Source: JAJPHF01 sp035293805 (GTDB lineage: Bacteria; Chloroflexota; UBA6077; JAJPHF01). Taken from it: a stretch of 52,680 bases of DNA. The stretch is from contig DATGMD010000026.1 of the NCBI GenBank assembly GCA_035293805.1, positions 1 to 52,680 on the forward strand, given 5' to 3'. Positions 33,166 to 46,043 of this stretch are shown in pieces. The notes beneath the pieces were generated by a model, which searched no databases, had not been told where the DNA came from, and worked only from the letters and a program-made list of their open reading frames with translations. Made by a program: the position numbers and the translations under genes. Position 1 is the first letter of the stretch, and each line of letters begins with the position of its first letter.

Positions 33166-34743
33166 CTACGCCTTGGCCGTTCCGACGGCGGATGCCCCCG
33201 CGGTGCCCGCCAGGGCCGGTGCGTCCGCACGGCGCCACCGCAGCACGGGCTGCCGTGCCGCGCTTGCCTCGTCCAGCCGTCCCACGGGGGTGTCGTGCGG
33301 CGCCGCGTGCAGCACGGCCGGTGCGCGCGCCGCCTCTACGGCGATGGCCGCCATCGCGGCGATGAACGCGTCGAGCGTAGGCTTCGCCTCGGTTTCCGTG
33401 GGCTCGATCATCAGCGCCTCGTCGACGACGAGCGGAAAGTAGATCGTCGGCGGGTGGAAGCCATAGTCAATCAGCCGCTTGGCCACGTCGAGCGTCCGCG
33501 CGCCCTGCGCCTTTTGCCGTCGCCCGCTCAGCAGGACCTCGTGCATGCAGGGGCGATCGTAGGGTACGTCGTACCATTCACGCAGGACCGCGCGCAAGTA
33601 ATTGGCGTGCAGCACCGCCGCCTCGCTTACGCGCCGCAACCCATCCCCGCCGAGCAGGCGAATGTATGTATAGGCCCGCACGAGAACGCCGAAGTGCGTC
33701 CCAAAGGCACGTACCTGGCCGATCGAGTGCGGGCGGATGTAGTCGAGGTCATACGTCTCGTCAGGCCGCCGCCGCACCACCGGCAGCGGCAAGTACGGCT
33801 CCAGGTCCGCCCGCACGGCCACCGGGCCGGCGCCGGGACCGCCGCCGCCGTGCGGCTGCGCAAACGTCTTGTGCAGGTTGATGTGCAGTACATCCAAACC
33901 CAGATCGGCCGGCCGAGCGATCCCGAGCAGGGCGTTCAGGTTCGCGCCGTCGCCGTATACCAGTGCGCCCGTCTCGTGGACCGCCGCAGTGACCTCTAGC
34001 ATGTGCTCGTCGAAGAGCCCTAGCGTGCTGGGCACGGTGATCATCAACGCCGCCACGTCTGGCCCGAGCAGCCCGCGGAGCGCGGTCAGGTCTACGTTGC
34101 CCCGCGCGTCGGACGGCACCGTCACCGCCTCGTAGCCGCACATCGCCGCGGTTGCCGGGTTCGTACCGTGCGCGCTGTCCGGCACGAGCACCCGCCGTCG
34201 CCTGGTATCGCCGCGCGCCAGGTGGTGCGCGCGGATCATCAGCATGCCGGTCAGCTCGCCGTGGGCGCCCGCCGCAGGCTGGAGGGTCACGGCCGCGAAG
34301 CCCGTGATCGCCGCCAGCGCGCGTTCCAGTTCCCACATCAGGCGCAGAGCGCCCTGCACGGTCTCCGCAGGCTGATAAGGGTGCAGGCCGGCGAAGCCGG
34401 ACAGGGCCGCCATCTCGTCGTCGATCTTTGGGTTGTACTTCATGGTGCAGGAGCCGAGCGGATAGAAGCCAGTGTCCACGGCGTAGTTGAGCTGCGATAG
34501 CCGTGTGAAGTGCCGTACGACCTCAGGCTCGCTCAATTCCGGCAGCGGCAGACCATCGCGGAGTAGGCCCGCGTCCGGCAGTCCGCTCGCCGGCACGTCC
34601 GGCGCGGGAAGGTGTTGGCCCTCGCGCCCCGCTACGCTCAACTCGGAGAGCAGCGGCTCCGGCGCGTGCGGCAGGCGTTCCGCCGGCTCCCTGTGCTCGC
34701 TACCCGGGGGCGCGGTCGCATGGCCGTTCAGGCGACTTGTCAT
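33166..34743 (-). CDS. gcvPB: Glycine dehydrogenase (decarboxylating), subunit 2
   Basis: C-terminal half of a split P-protein; with GcvPA it decarboxylates glycine and loads the aminomethyl group on GcvH. 525 residues. The PLP Lys is in INLHKTFAQPHGGGGPG; other blocks are LNYAVDTGFYPLGSCTMKYN, LQPAAGAHGELTGMLMIRA and SAHGTNPATAAMCGY. ATG 34743 overlaps the gcvPA stop (ATGA); the frame runs on upstream but that part is a shadow of gcvPA. A poorly conserved Ala/Arg-rich C-terminal tail (after about residue 465) is longer than in most homologues. Confidence 0.97.
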   Translation of the reverse strand: MTSRLNGHATAPPGSEHREPAERLPHAPEPLLSELSVAGREGQHLPAPDVPASGLPDAGLLRDGLPLPELSEPEVVRHFTRLSQLNYAVDTGFYPLGSCTMKYNPKIDDEMAALSGFAGLHPYQPAETVQGALRLMWELERALAAITGFAAVTLQPAAGAHGELTGMLMIRAHHLARGDTRRRRVLVPDSAHGTNPATAAMCGYEAVTVPSDARGNVDLTALRGLLGPDVAALMITVPSTLGLFDEHMLEVTAAVHETGALVYGDGANLNALLGIARPADLGLDVLHINLHKTFAQPHGGGGPGAGPVAVRADLEPYLPLPVVRRRPDETYDLDYIRPHSIGQVRAFGTHFGVLVRAYTYIRLLGGDGLRRVSEAAVLHANYLRAVLREWYDVPYDRPCMHEVLLSGRRQKAQGARTLDVAKRLIDYGFHPPTIYFPLVVDEALMIEPTETEAKPTLDAFIAAMAAIAVEAARAPAVLHAAPHDTPVGRLDEASAARQPVLRWRRADAPALAGTAGASAVGTAKA

Positions 34744-36083
34744 GATTGCTCGCTCAAGACGCAAATTAGCTTCTCGATGTCCGCGCGCGTGTTCATCTCC
34801 GTGCAGCAATACAGCGCGCAGTCCGCGAGCGCCGGGTAGAAGCGGCCGAGCGGCAGCCCACCCAGCAGGTGCTCGGCCAGCAGGCGTCGATTCAGCGCCT
34901 CCGGGGAATCGGGGCCGCGCACTACGAACTCGTGGAAGAACGGCTCCGGCGTCAGGACGGCGTAGCCGGGAAGACGCGCGATCTCGGTCGCCGCGTAGTG
35001 CGCGTACTGATAGCAGCTCTCCGCGGCCTGCCGCAGCCCGTCCGGCCCCAGTAAGCTCAGGTAAATCGTCGCGTGCAGCGCGAGTAGCGCTTGACTGGTG
35101 CAGATGTTCGATGTCGCCTTCTCGCGGCGGATGTGCTGCTCGCGCGCTTGCAGCGTGAGCACGTAGCCGCGCCGGCCCACCGCGTCGTACGCCTCGCCAG
35201 CGATCCGCCCCGGTAGCTGGCGCACGTACTTCTCGCGGGTAGCCATCATGCCCACCCAGGGGCCGCCGTACTCCATGGCGATCCCGAGTGGTTGTGCGTC
35301 GGCTACCGCGATATCCGTCCCCCAGCCGCCCGGCGGCTTGAGCAGGCCAAGCGCGAGTGGATTGCAGACCATGACGAGCAGCGCGCCCACCCGGTCGCAG
35401 GCCGCGCGCAGCGCGGCCCAGTCGCTGATACGCCCAAAGAAGCTTGGTTGCTGCACCACGCAGCACGCCGTCTGCTCGTCCAGTAGGTCGGCAGGCTCCG
35501 CCTCGCGCAGCAGGCCACCCACCACCGCCACGTCGCCGGTCACCAGCTCCGTACCCCGCTCCGCCACGTAGGTAGCCACAACGTTGCGGTACTCCGGATG
35601 CACCCCGCCGGCCAGCACGACGCGTGAGCGGCGCGTGATGCGCTCTGCCATCAACACGGCCTCCGCCAGCGCCGTCGAGCCGTCGTACATGCCGGCGTTC
35701 GCCACGTCCATGTCGAGCAGGTCGCAGACAAGGCTCTGGAACTCGAACGTCGTCTGGAGCGTGCCCTGGCTGATCTCCGGCTGGTATGGCGTGTAGGAGG
35801 TCAGGAACTCGCCGCGGCTGGTCAGCGCCCGCACGGCCGCCGGCACGTAGTGATGGTACGCACCGGCGCCGAGGAAACAGGCCATGTCGGCGGCAGGGCG
35901 GTTCGCCCCCGCGAGCGCGCGCACGCCTCGCGCGATCGTTAGCTCGGACTCGCCGGGAGGCAGATCGAGCGCGGGAAAGCGAACGGCGGGCGGAATCACT
36001 TCAAACAGTTCGTCGGTAGAGCGCGCGCCGATGCGTGCCAGCATTGCCGCCCGCTCGGCGTCGGTGGTGGGCACAAAGGGCAT
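34740..36083 (-). CDS. gcvPA: Glycine dehydrogenase (decarboxylating), subunit 1
   Basis: 447 residues, the N-terminal half of the split P-protein found in Gram-positive bacteria, Chloroflexota, thermophiles and archaea. Family blocks include FVPTTDAERAAMLARIG, ACFLGAGAYHHYVPAAV, TSYTPYQPEISQGTLQTTFE, MYDGSTALAEAVLMA and YGGPWVGMMATREKYVRQLP. It structures the active site while the PLP Lys is in subunit 2. GGAG overlapping the end of gcvH drives ATG 36083, eight bases after gcvH. Confidence 0.97.
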   Translation of the reverse strand: MPFVPTTDAERAAMLARIGARSTDELFEVIPPAVRFPALDLPPGESELTIARGVRALAGANRPAADMACFLGAGAYHHYVPAAVRALTSRGEFLTSYTPYQPEISQGTLQTTFEFQSLVCDLLDMDVANAGMYDGSTALAEAVLMAERITRRSRVVLAGGVHPEYRNVVATYVAERGTELVTGDVAVVGGLLREAEPADLLDEQTACCVVQQPSFFGRISDWAALRAACDRVGALLVMVCNPLALGLLKPPGGWGTDIAVADAQPLGIAMEYGGPWVGMMATREKYVRQLPGRIAGEAYDAVGRRGYVLTLQAREQHIRREKATSNICTSQALLALHATIYLSLLGPDGLRQAAESCYQYAHYAATEIARLPGYAVLTPEPFFHEFVVRGPDSPEALNRRLLAEHLLGGLPLGRFYPALADCALYCCTEMNTRADIEKLICVLSEQS

Positions 36084-36091
36084 GAGTTCGA

Positions 36092-36484
36092 CTACTCCTC
36101 AGGGCCGCGATCGCTGACCCGGAGATCGTACTGCTCCGCCGTCATCAAGTTGTTCAGCTCGTCGAGGTTGTCGGGGCGTACGCGGATCAGCCAGCCATCC
36201 GTGTACGGCGCGTCGTTCAGCTTCTGTGGCTCGCCCACCGCGGCGTCGTTCACGGCAACCACCTCGCCGCTTACCGGCGAGTAGAGGTCGGAGGCAGCCT
36301 TCACCGACTCTACGACCCCCATGACTCGGCCCTGCTTCACCTGATCGCCGACGCTCGGCAGTTCGACGTACACCACGTCGCCTAGCTGCTCCTGCGCGAA
36401 GTCGGTGATTCCTACCACGACTTCGCCGCCCTCTGCCTTGGCCCATTCGTGCTCCGTGCTGTAGCGCCGGTCGTCCGGGGTCAC
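36092..36484 (-). CDS. gcvH: Glycine cleavage system H protein
   Basis: 130 residues; carries the lipoyl arm that shuttles the aminomethyl group between P, T and L proteins. The lipoylated Lys62 is in VVESVKAASDLYSP, and EHEWAKAEGGEVVVGITDFA is the typical N-terminus. Start is GTG 36484, five bases after GGGAGG. It sits 84 bases after gcvT and eight before gcvPA. No lipoate synthesis gene or L-protein (lpd) is in the window, so these must be elsewhere. Confidence 0.97.
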   Translation of the reverse strand: MTPDDRRYSTEHEWAKAEGGEVVVGITDFAQEQLGDVVYVELPSVGDQVKQGRVMGVVESVKAASDLYSPVSGEVVAVNDAAVGEPQKLNDAPYTDGWLIRVRPDNLDELNNLMTAEQYDLRVSDRGPEE

Positions 36485-36568
36485 GAGGTCCTCCCAGCAA
36501 GCTATCCGGCTGCGGCGGCCGGCGGTCGATCCCCCGCGGCCCGCGAAGGAGCGATTGCTGACTCGCCA

Positions 36569-37693
36569 CTAATCGCCGGCAGCTCGGATGCGCTTCGTGT
36601 GGTGCGGCCAGAAGGGCCGCGCGCAGACCCGCGCCGGCGCCGGCCGACCGCGCACGACGACGGTAAGCTCCGTGCCGACGGCGGCGAGCTGCGGCGGCAC
36701 GTAGGCTAGGCCTATAGGGCGCTCAACACTCGGGCCAAAGCTGCCGCTGGTCACCGCACCGACGGTCCGCCCACCGGCTATGACCGGGTAGCCCTGCCGT
36801 GGAATGGCAGCATCCAGCATCTCAAAGCCCACCAGTTGTCGCGTGAGCCCCGCCGCCTGCTGCGCGGCCAGCGCCTTGCGCCCCACGAACTCCCCCTTGT
36901 CGAGCTTCACGACCCGCCCGAGGCCCGCTTCGAGCGGCGAGATCTCGTCGGTCAACTCGTGCCCGTACAGCGCCATCCCGGCTTCCAGCCGCAGCGTGTC
37001 GCGGGCGCCCAGCCCGGCCGGGGACGGTGCGACCGGGTCGGTGAGCGCCAGTACCGCCTCCCACAGCGCCACCACGTCGTCGCTGGCTGGCATTAGCTCG
37101 AAGCCGTCTTCGCCCGTGTAGCCGGTGCGAGCCAGCAGCACGGCGCGCCCGCAGACCTCGGCCCGGGTAGCAGTATAGTAACGCATCCGGTCAAGCGGTA
37201 CGTTGCAGACGGGTTGCAGCAGAGTCTCGGCGGCGGGCCCCTGCAGCGCGATCATCGCTACGTCCGGCGTGCGGTCCACCAGATCCACGTCCAGCCCGCG
37301 CGCCTGTTCGCGCCACCAGGCCAGGTCACGCTCGCGCCCGCCCGCGTTCACGACCGCCAGGTAGCGCCCTGGCAGCCGGTACACGATCAGGTCGTCGAGC
37401 GTGCCGCCCGCCTCGTTGCACAGCACGGAGTATTGCGCCCGCCCGACGGCGAGGGCGTTCACGTCGTTAGTCGTCGTCCGCTGCAGCAGGGCCAGCGCGT
37501 CGGGGCCGACTAGTTCAACACGTCCCATGTGCGAGATGTCGAATAGGCCGGCCCCGGCGCGCGTGGCCCGGTGCTCGGCGAGAATCCCGCCCGGGTACTG
37601 CACCGGCATCGACCAGCCGCCGAACGGCACCAGCCGCGCCCCGTGGGCCACGTGCCAGCCGTGGAGCGGCGTCTCGCGCAGCGGCTCGCTCAT
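36569..37693 (-). CDS. gcvT: Aminomethyltransferase (glycine cleavage T protein)
   Basis: 374 residues; releases ammonia from the aminomethyl-lipoyl H protein and passes the C1 unit to tetrahydrofolate, giving 5,10-methylene-THF. Motifs are LVPFGGWSMPVQYPGGILAE, GLFDISHMGRVELVGPDA, LQRTTTNDVNAL, and YTGEDGFELM, with GLGARDTLRLEAGMALYGHEL carrying the folate-site Asp/Arg region. ATG 37693 overlaps the transglutaminase stop (ATGA), so the glycine cleavage genes are translationally tied to an envelope gene. No glycine riboswitch can sit directly in front because of this overlap. Confidence 0.97.
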   Translation of the reverse strand: MSEPLRETPLHGWHVAHGARLVPFGGWSMPVQYPGGILAEHRATRAGAGLFDISHMGRVELVGPDALALLQRTTTNDVNALAVGRAQYSVLCNEAGGTLDDLIVYRLPGRYLAVVNAGGRERDLAWWREQARGLDVDLVDRTPDVAMIALQGPAAETLLQPVCNVPLDRMRYYTATRAEVCGRAVLLARTGYTGEDGFELMPASDDVVALWEAVLALTDPVAPSPAGLGARDTLRLEAGMALYGHELTDEISPLEAGLGRVVKLDKGEFVGRKALAAQQAAGLTRQLVGFEMLDAAIPRQGYPVIAGGRTVGAVTSGSFGPSVERPIGLAYVPPQLAAVGTELTVVVRGRPAPARVCARPFWPHHTKRIRAAGD

Positions 37694-39990
37694 TGCTCGC
37701 CACGTGGCCAGCGCCCGCCGACCAAGGTCCGCCAGTTCTGCCGCAGCAGCGTCTTCGCGAGGAGCCACCGCGAGCCTCGCCAGGCGTCCGCGGCGCGCGC
37801 GGCCTCGTCCGCCCCCGGCGCCTCGGGGCCGTACGTACCCCGCACGTAGGCGTCCGCAATAGCCTGCACCTCCCGCCGCACCGGCGGGACCCGCCGGGCG
37901 ACGGTGTGTGCGTACTCGAACGGCGTATCCGATGGCCGCGCGCCGAGGCCGCACCAGGCGGCCACCGTCGAAAGCTGCGCCCAGGGCCGCACGTGCTCTC
38001 GCAACGTCCGCACGTTGCGCTGCCAGTGAAGCGCGAAGGCGAGCGCCGCGAGCGCGACGACGAGGGTCAGCGCGACAAGCGCCACGACCGCGTCGAGCGC
38101 CACCGTCACCACCCCGGGCAGCTCGCTCACGGCCGCGCCGGCGGTATCCGCACTCGCGGCGCCCAGCGCGCCCAGCGCGTCGAAATCGATGTCGCCGTAG
38201 TCCTCGTCGTCGAACCCGAACAGGTCCCAGGCGAGCGAGCCGTCAAGGCCGAACGCCTCCGGCCGCTGCGGCACCGGCCGCAGCGCGGAGGGCTCGAAGT
38301 TGATCCAGCCATAGTTTGGGAAGTAGGCCTCGGTCCAGGAGTGCGCGTGGCTCTCCTTGACGATGATGAACTCGCCGCTCGGATCCTTGTCGCCGGGCGC
38401 GAAACCGCTCGCCACCCGCGACGGCACGCCGACGGCCCGCAACATGACCGCCATGGCCGCCGCGTAATAGTCGCAGTAACCCTCCTTCGAGTCGAAGAGC
38501 ATATAGTCAACCCAGTCGCGGTCGGGCGGCGGCTGCTTCACGTGCGTGCTGTAGCGGAACTGGCGCAGGTAGGTCTCCAGCGCGATGGCCTTGTCGTAGG
38601 GCGTCTCGGCGCCGGCCGTCACCCGCCGCGCCTCATCGCGGACGCGCTGTGGCAGCGAGCGGGGCAACCGCACGTACCGCTGCAGCCACGCGGGATAATC
38701 CGTGCCAGCGCTTCTCAGCTCGCTCACCGTCGCCACCGACACCGACGATACCACGGTGTACTGCTGCCCGCGGCGCAGCGGCGTCGCCAGCCGCATCGCC
38801 GCGAAATCGTCGGGCACCTCCCGGTAGTCGTAGAACGTCGGCACGTTCACCCGTTCCGGCGTATCGGCGGCGAAGAGCATGCTCGTCTGCGACGCGAGGA
38901 GCTGCACGCGCTGTTCAAGCTCCTTCCGAGCCTGCAACGGCTCCGTATCGGGAATCCGGTTCTGGTCGGCCTCGGTCCGTGAGCTGGAAGGCTCGGTGCT
39001 GACGAAGACCTGGCCAGTGTAACGATCATAGGTCGCTGCCCGCCAGTAGCGTTGGTCTCCCGCCGCGATGGCCAGTACGGGCTGCTCCCCCAGTTCGAAA
39101 GCCGCGCGTGGTGCCAGCGTCCGCCCAAAGTTCAAGCCGCGGCCCGACCGCTCGGGCGCGTTCAATGCGGCGAACAGCCGGTCGAAATTCTCCTGAAAGC
39201 CCTGCCAGGGCTGCGTCAGCGAGTACCAGGTATCGGATACGCGCTGGCTGATGCCGCCGCTCGGTAAGATCCACGCGAACAGCAAGAGCCCCACGCAGAG
39301 AGCGGCGCTCGCCACCAACACCGCACGGTTCGACTCTTCGGCGTCCGGCCCCGCCTGCGCCCACTCGCGGTCCCGCTTCCGCTGGCGCGTCATGTCCACC
39401 AAGACCAGCAGCGCGGCAAGCAGGAACACCACCAGAAACGGCAGCAGTTCTGGAGGGGCGTAGGAGAGGTTGATCAGTATAGCCGCGCCGTTCGGCAGGA
39501 TCGCCCACCAGGGCGCCCGCTCCCGGAACACGAACCAGCCCGTCGAGTAGCCGAGGAACCAAGCCAGCAGGCTCATCGTCAGGGAGAAGAGCAAGGTGTC
39601 GCTGCTCGCGCCGCCGCTCACCGCCACGTCAACCCAGGCCCCGATACGGGTGCCCAGCCAGGCCAGGCGGTCCCAGGGCAGACCGTGATCCGCCGTCGTC
39701 GCGAAGTAGAGCAGCACGAATAGCACGCCCGCGGCGAGGCCGACCGTGTGTGCCCAGGGTGCCGAGAGCCGACGCCGGCTGAGGTAGAGCGCGAACAACA
39801 CGCCCGCCGCCGCGAACACGGGAAGCCACGAGAGAAAGTCCGCCCAGTCGGCGGCTGTCACCGAGGCCGCGGGGGCGCCTGCGAGCAACAGGGCCAGGGC
39901 GATCGTGATGGGGCTATCGGCTCCTCGGTAGCGCGCGCCGCTCCGGGCGCCGGACCACGCGTCGGCCCGTGCAGCGATAGTTGTTTCCAT
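37690..39990 (-). CDS. Membrane transglutaminase-like protein (TgpA/DUF3488 type)
   Basis: 766 residues. At least six hydrophobic helices fill residues 25-220 (for example LLFSLTMSLLAWFLGYSTGW and LLPFLVVFLLAALLVLV). A periplasmic or extracellular part then carries the transglutaminase-like catalytic triad: Cys506 in EGYCDYYAAAMAVMLRAVG, His in ESHAHSWTEAYFP and Asp/Asn in YGWINFEPS. One more helix near residue 640 (VVALVALTLVVALAALAFAL) precedes a cytosolic tail with DUF4129-like content. ATG 39990 overlaps the DUF58 stop (TAATG). The moxR-DUF58-transglutaminase set is widely conserved and thought to act on envelope proteins; substrate unknown. Confidence 0.93.
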   Translation of the reverse strand: METTIAARADAWSGARSGARYRGADSPITIALALLLAGAPAASVTAADWADFLSWLPVFAAAGVLFALYLSRRRLSAPWAHTVGLAAGVLFVLLYFATTADHGLPWDRLAWLGTRIGAWVDVAVSGGASSDTLLFSLTMSLLAWFLGYSTGWFVFRERAPWWAILPNGAAILINLSYAPPELLPFLVVFLLAALLVLVDMTRQRKRDREWAQAGPDAEESNRAVLVASAALCVGLLLFAWILPSGGISQRVSDTWYSLTQPWQGFQENFDRLFAALNAPERSGRGLNFGRTLAPRAAFELGEQPVLAIAAGDQRYWRAATYDRYTGQVFVSTEPSSSRTEADQNRIPDTEPLQARKELEQRVQLLASQTSMLFAADTPERVNVPTFYDYREVPDDFAAMRLATPLRRGQQYTVVSSVSVATVSELRSAGTDYPAWLQRYVRLPRSLPQRVRDEARRVTAGAETPYDKAIALETYLRQFRYSTHVKQPPPDRDWVDYMLFDSKEGYCDYYAAAMAVMLRAVGVPSRVASGFAPGDKDPSGEFIIVKESHAHSWTEAYFPNYGWINFEPSALRPVPQRPEAFGLDGSLAWDLFGFDDEDYGDIDFDALGALGAASADTAGAAVSELPGVVTVALDAVVALVALTLVVALAALAFALHWQRNVRTLREHVRPWAQLSTVAAWCGLGARPSDTPFEYAHTVARRVPPVRREVQAIADAYVRGTYGPEAPGADEAARAADAWRGSRWLLAKTLLRQNWRTLVGGRWPRGEQ

Positions 39991-41198
39991 TAGACCCCGG
40001 CCTCCGCTCCCACGGCGGGGCGTTGTTCGGCCAGCGCCTGGTCGAGGGATTCTCCGTGTTTTACCAGGTAGGTAGGGAATCCGGCCGCCGCGAGCGACCC
40101 GACGAGCATAAGCGAGGGGCGGGACCCGCCGAAGGTGCTGGCCTCCAGCAGAACAACTGCCGACCGCACGCCCCGCTGCACAAGATCTTCCAACGCCGCA
40201 AGCCACTCCGCGCGGGTAGTCGGCGTCACCACCAGCGCGCTGGTGCCACGCGCCAGGAGCGGCCCGTTGGCGGCCAACAACTCGCCCGCTCCCTGAAACT
40301 CGCGGACCCGCACGACGGCCAATAGCTCCAGGATCTTCATCAGCTGGCGCGTCCCGCGGTCCGGCAGCAGGTGGTGGCCCTGGGTCACCAGGCCCACCGC
40401 CCGATTCTCCAGGAGGAAGTGGCTCGCCAGCGAGGCCGCCGCGGTCACGGCGTACTCCTCGGTCGAGTCGTGCCCGCTCCCCACGTGGACGTTGCGGTCC
40501 AGGTCGAGCACGACCCAAACGTCCGCCACCGGGTCTTGCTCGAACTCCTTAACCAGCAGCCGTCCGAGCCGCGCCGTGTTCGGCCAATGGATCCGATTGA
40601 ACGGGTCGCCCGGCTGGTAATCCCGAATGCTGGTGGCCATCGCGGTCGTGTGCGGCACGCGTACCCGATGCGTCCCGCCGCCCGGTAGGGCGCCGTCGGG
40701 TGCCCTGAAGCCGCGCAGCGGAACCGTCTGCGGATATACGATCACCGCGCTCTCGGCCGGAAAGACGCGCTGCCGATGAAAGAGCCCGAACGGGTCGCCC
40801 ACCGCTACCGTTGTCGGGCCAAGCTGGTAGCGCCCGCGCTGGTGGCAGATCGTGCTCAGCGTCCACGTCTGCTCACCGCGCGGCCCGAGACTGGCAAAGA
40901 GCTGCGCCCGGTGCCCGGGCAGCGTGGATGCCGCCTGGATGTCCATCCACGGCTTTGGCAGCCAGCTCAGGTTCCGTAGCGTCAGCGCTTCCTCCAGCGG
41001 GCTGCCCACCTGCGCGCGCTGCTGGAGCGGACGCCGCTCCAGGGCGATCCAGCGGGCGCTGGCCCAGGTCCAGAGCCAGGAGGCGATGAACAGCAGGAGC
41101 AATAAATAGGACAGCCGGAACATCACGCTCCAGCCGCCGGACAGTGCAGTCAGAAAAATGAACAGCCAGAGAGCGACGAAGCCGAGTGTTCGCAGCAT
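39990..41198 (-). CDS. DUF58 domain protein (MoxR-associated)
   Basis: 402 residues. Two N-terminal helices (about residues 1-48) anchor it; the DUF58 signature SIRDYQPGDPFNRIHWPNTAR lies in the second half, followed by a von Willebrand A-like region (VWVVLDLDRNVHVG with the D-x-S-like metal site altered). Family members work with MoxR AAA+ ATPases as chaperone-like pairs for maturing complexes in the envelope. It follows moxR by nine bases and overlaps the transglutaminase start. Confidence 0.94.
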   Translation of the reverse strand: MLRTLGFVALWLFIFLTALSGGWSVMFRLSYLLLLLFIASWLWTWASARWIALERRPLQQRAQVGSPLEEALTLRNLSWLPKPWMDIQAASTLPGHRAQLFASLGPRGEQTWTLSTICHQRGRYQLGPTTVAVGDPFGLFHRQRVFPAESAVIVYPQTVPLRGFRAPDGALPGGGTHRVRVPHTTAMATSIRDYQPGDPFNRIHWPNTARLGRLLVKEFEQDPVADVWVVLDLDRNVHVGSGHDSTEEYAVTAAASLASHFLLENRAVGLVTQGHHLLPDRGTRQLMKILELLAVVRVREFQGAGELLAANGPLLARGTSALVVTPTTRAEWLAALEDLVQRGVRSAVVLLEASTFGGSRPSLMLVGSLAAAGFPTYLVKHGESLDQALAEQRPAVGAEAGV

Positions 41199-41207
41199 CC
41201 GCCCACC

Positions 41208-42155
<948 letters not shown>

Positions 42156-42161
42156 CAATCA

Positions 42162-44774
<2,613 letters not shown>

Positions 44775-44833
44775 GCTTGACCCACGTTCACCGTTCAGCG
44801 ACGCGCGGCCACTCGCCCGCGCGTGACGTCAAC

Positions 44834-45823
44834 TTAAATTGATACGAATCTGAGCTGCGTGGCGGGCGTCCGGAACATCTCGCCGACAGACGTGCCCGCG
44901 TGAATGCGGCTGATCGCCTCCCCCAGCAGCGGCGCCACCGACACCACTTCCACCTTATCAAGCCACTTCGGCGGATCCAAGCGTATCGTATCCGTCGTCA
45001 GCAACCGCGTGAGCCGCGCGTTGCGTAGGCGCTCCACGGCCGGGCCCGACAGCACGGCGTGCGTGCAACAGCCCAGCACTTCCCGCGCGCCCTGCCGCTC
45101 CAGCACCTCGATGGCGCCCATTAGCGAGCTAGCCCGGTCCACCTCGTCATCCACCACCAGCGCCGTTTTCCCCTCGACGTCGCCGATGACCGTCAGCGAC
45201 TCGCTGGTGCCATCGTTGCCCGTGCGCCGTTTCTCGATGATCGCAAGTGGCGCGTCCAGCAGCTCGGCGAAGTTCCGTGCCCGCTTGGCGAAACCGATGT
45301 CCGACGACACCACCACGAGGTCCGGCAGCTCCAGCCGCCGCAGCTGATCGCACAGCAGCCCCACCGCCGTCAGCTCGTCCACCGGAATGTTGAAAAACCC
45401 CTGCACCTGCCCCGCGTGCAAGTCCATCGTCAGAACCCGGTGCGCCCCAGCCGCCTGGATCATGTCGGCCAACAGACGCGCCGTGATCGGCACGCGGGGC
45501 TGGTCCTTCTTGTCGGTCCGGCCGTATGCAAAGTACGGGATGACCGCGGTGATCCGCCCCGCCGATGCCCGACGCAGCGCGTCGAGCATGATTAGCAGCT
45601 CCAGGATGCTCTTGCTAACGGGACTACACGTCGGCTGGATGACGAAGACGTCTTTTTCGCGTACGCTCTCATTGATCTTGACGAAAATGTTCTCGTTGCT
45701 GAACTCGAACACCTCGGCCTGCCCGGGCTCGACTTCGAGATAGTGGCAGACTGCCTTGGCGAGAGCGGGGTGCGCGTTGCCGGTGAAGATGCTCAAATCA
45801 CCGTACAAGGCAAGCTCCGTCAC
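44834..45823 (-). CDS. prs: Ribose-phosphate pyrophosphokinase
   Basis: Makes PRPP from ribose 5-phosphate and ATP for nucleotide, His and Trp synthesis. 329 residues. Conserved blocks are FEFSNENIFVKINESVREKD, VIQPTCSPVSKSILELLIML, YGRTDKKDQPR, MDLHAGQVQGFF and VVSSDIGFAKRA. The PRPP-binding loop reads VVDDEVDRASSLMGA, where most enzymes have DD-x-[IV]-DT-[AG]-G-T: the Thr is Arg. Promoter at 45985-46013; a leader hairpin lies just upstream of the start. It ends 59 bases before secA and may be the first gene of the long cluster. Confidence 0.95.
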   Translation of the reverse strand: MTELALYGDLSIFTGNAHPALAKAVCHYLEVEPGQAEVFEFSNENIFVKINESVREKDVFVIQPTCSPVSKSILELLIMLDALRRASAGRITAVIPYFAYGRTDKKDQPRVPITARLLADMIQAAGAHRVLTMDLHAGQVQGFFNIPVDELTAVGLLCDQLRRLELPDLVVVSSDIGFAKRARNFAELLDAPLAIIEKRRTGNDGTSESLTVIGDVEGKTALVVDDEVDRASSLMGAIEVLERQGAREVLGCCTHAVLSGPAVERLRNARLTRLLTTDTIRLDPPKWLDKVEVVSVAPLLGEAISRIHAGTSVGEMFRTPATQLRFVSI

Positions 45824-45857
45824 CTCCAGCTAGATCCGCATACCCCTGTAACAAGTT

Positions 45858-45896
45858 GGGTGCTGAAGGGCGCCGTCGGCGCACCATTCAACACCC
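45858..45896 (-). promoter_or_regulatory. Leader hairpin before prs
   Basis: GGGTGCTGAAGGGCGCC (from 45858) pairs with GGCGCACCATTCAACACCC (ending 45896), allowing one mismatch and a small bulge. It lies within the predicted prs leader, 35 bases before the ATG on the minus strand. It could be an attenuator or RNA-stability element; no U-run follows. Confidence 0.45.
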
Positions 45897-45984
45897 AAGC
45901 ATCTCTCCTGGCTGTACTGGGCCGCCCGCCCCGGTGGTCGCTTACTCAAGCGCCATCTGGCCTTCCCGGGGTTCGACCAACGGA

Positions 45985-46013
45985 ACTATATCATACCCAT
46001 CCGGGCCCAGCAA
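45985..46013 (-). promoter_or_regulatory. Promoter of prs (and possibly the secA-gcv cluster)
   Basis: On the minus strand TTGCTG (46013-46008), 17-base spacer, TATAGT (45990-45985). The predicted start near 45978 leaves a 155-base leader. The next minus-strand promoter-like sequence before secA is not evident. Confidence 0.6.
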
Positions 46014-46043
46014 TTGTACTGCGCTCGGTATGTTACCTCCCTG

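Noticed and set aside
36485..36568. Glycine riboswitch before gcvH or gcvT
   Set aside because: gcvT overlaps the preceding gene and the gcvT-gcvH gap is only 84 bases with no tandem aptamer features.
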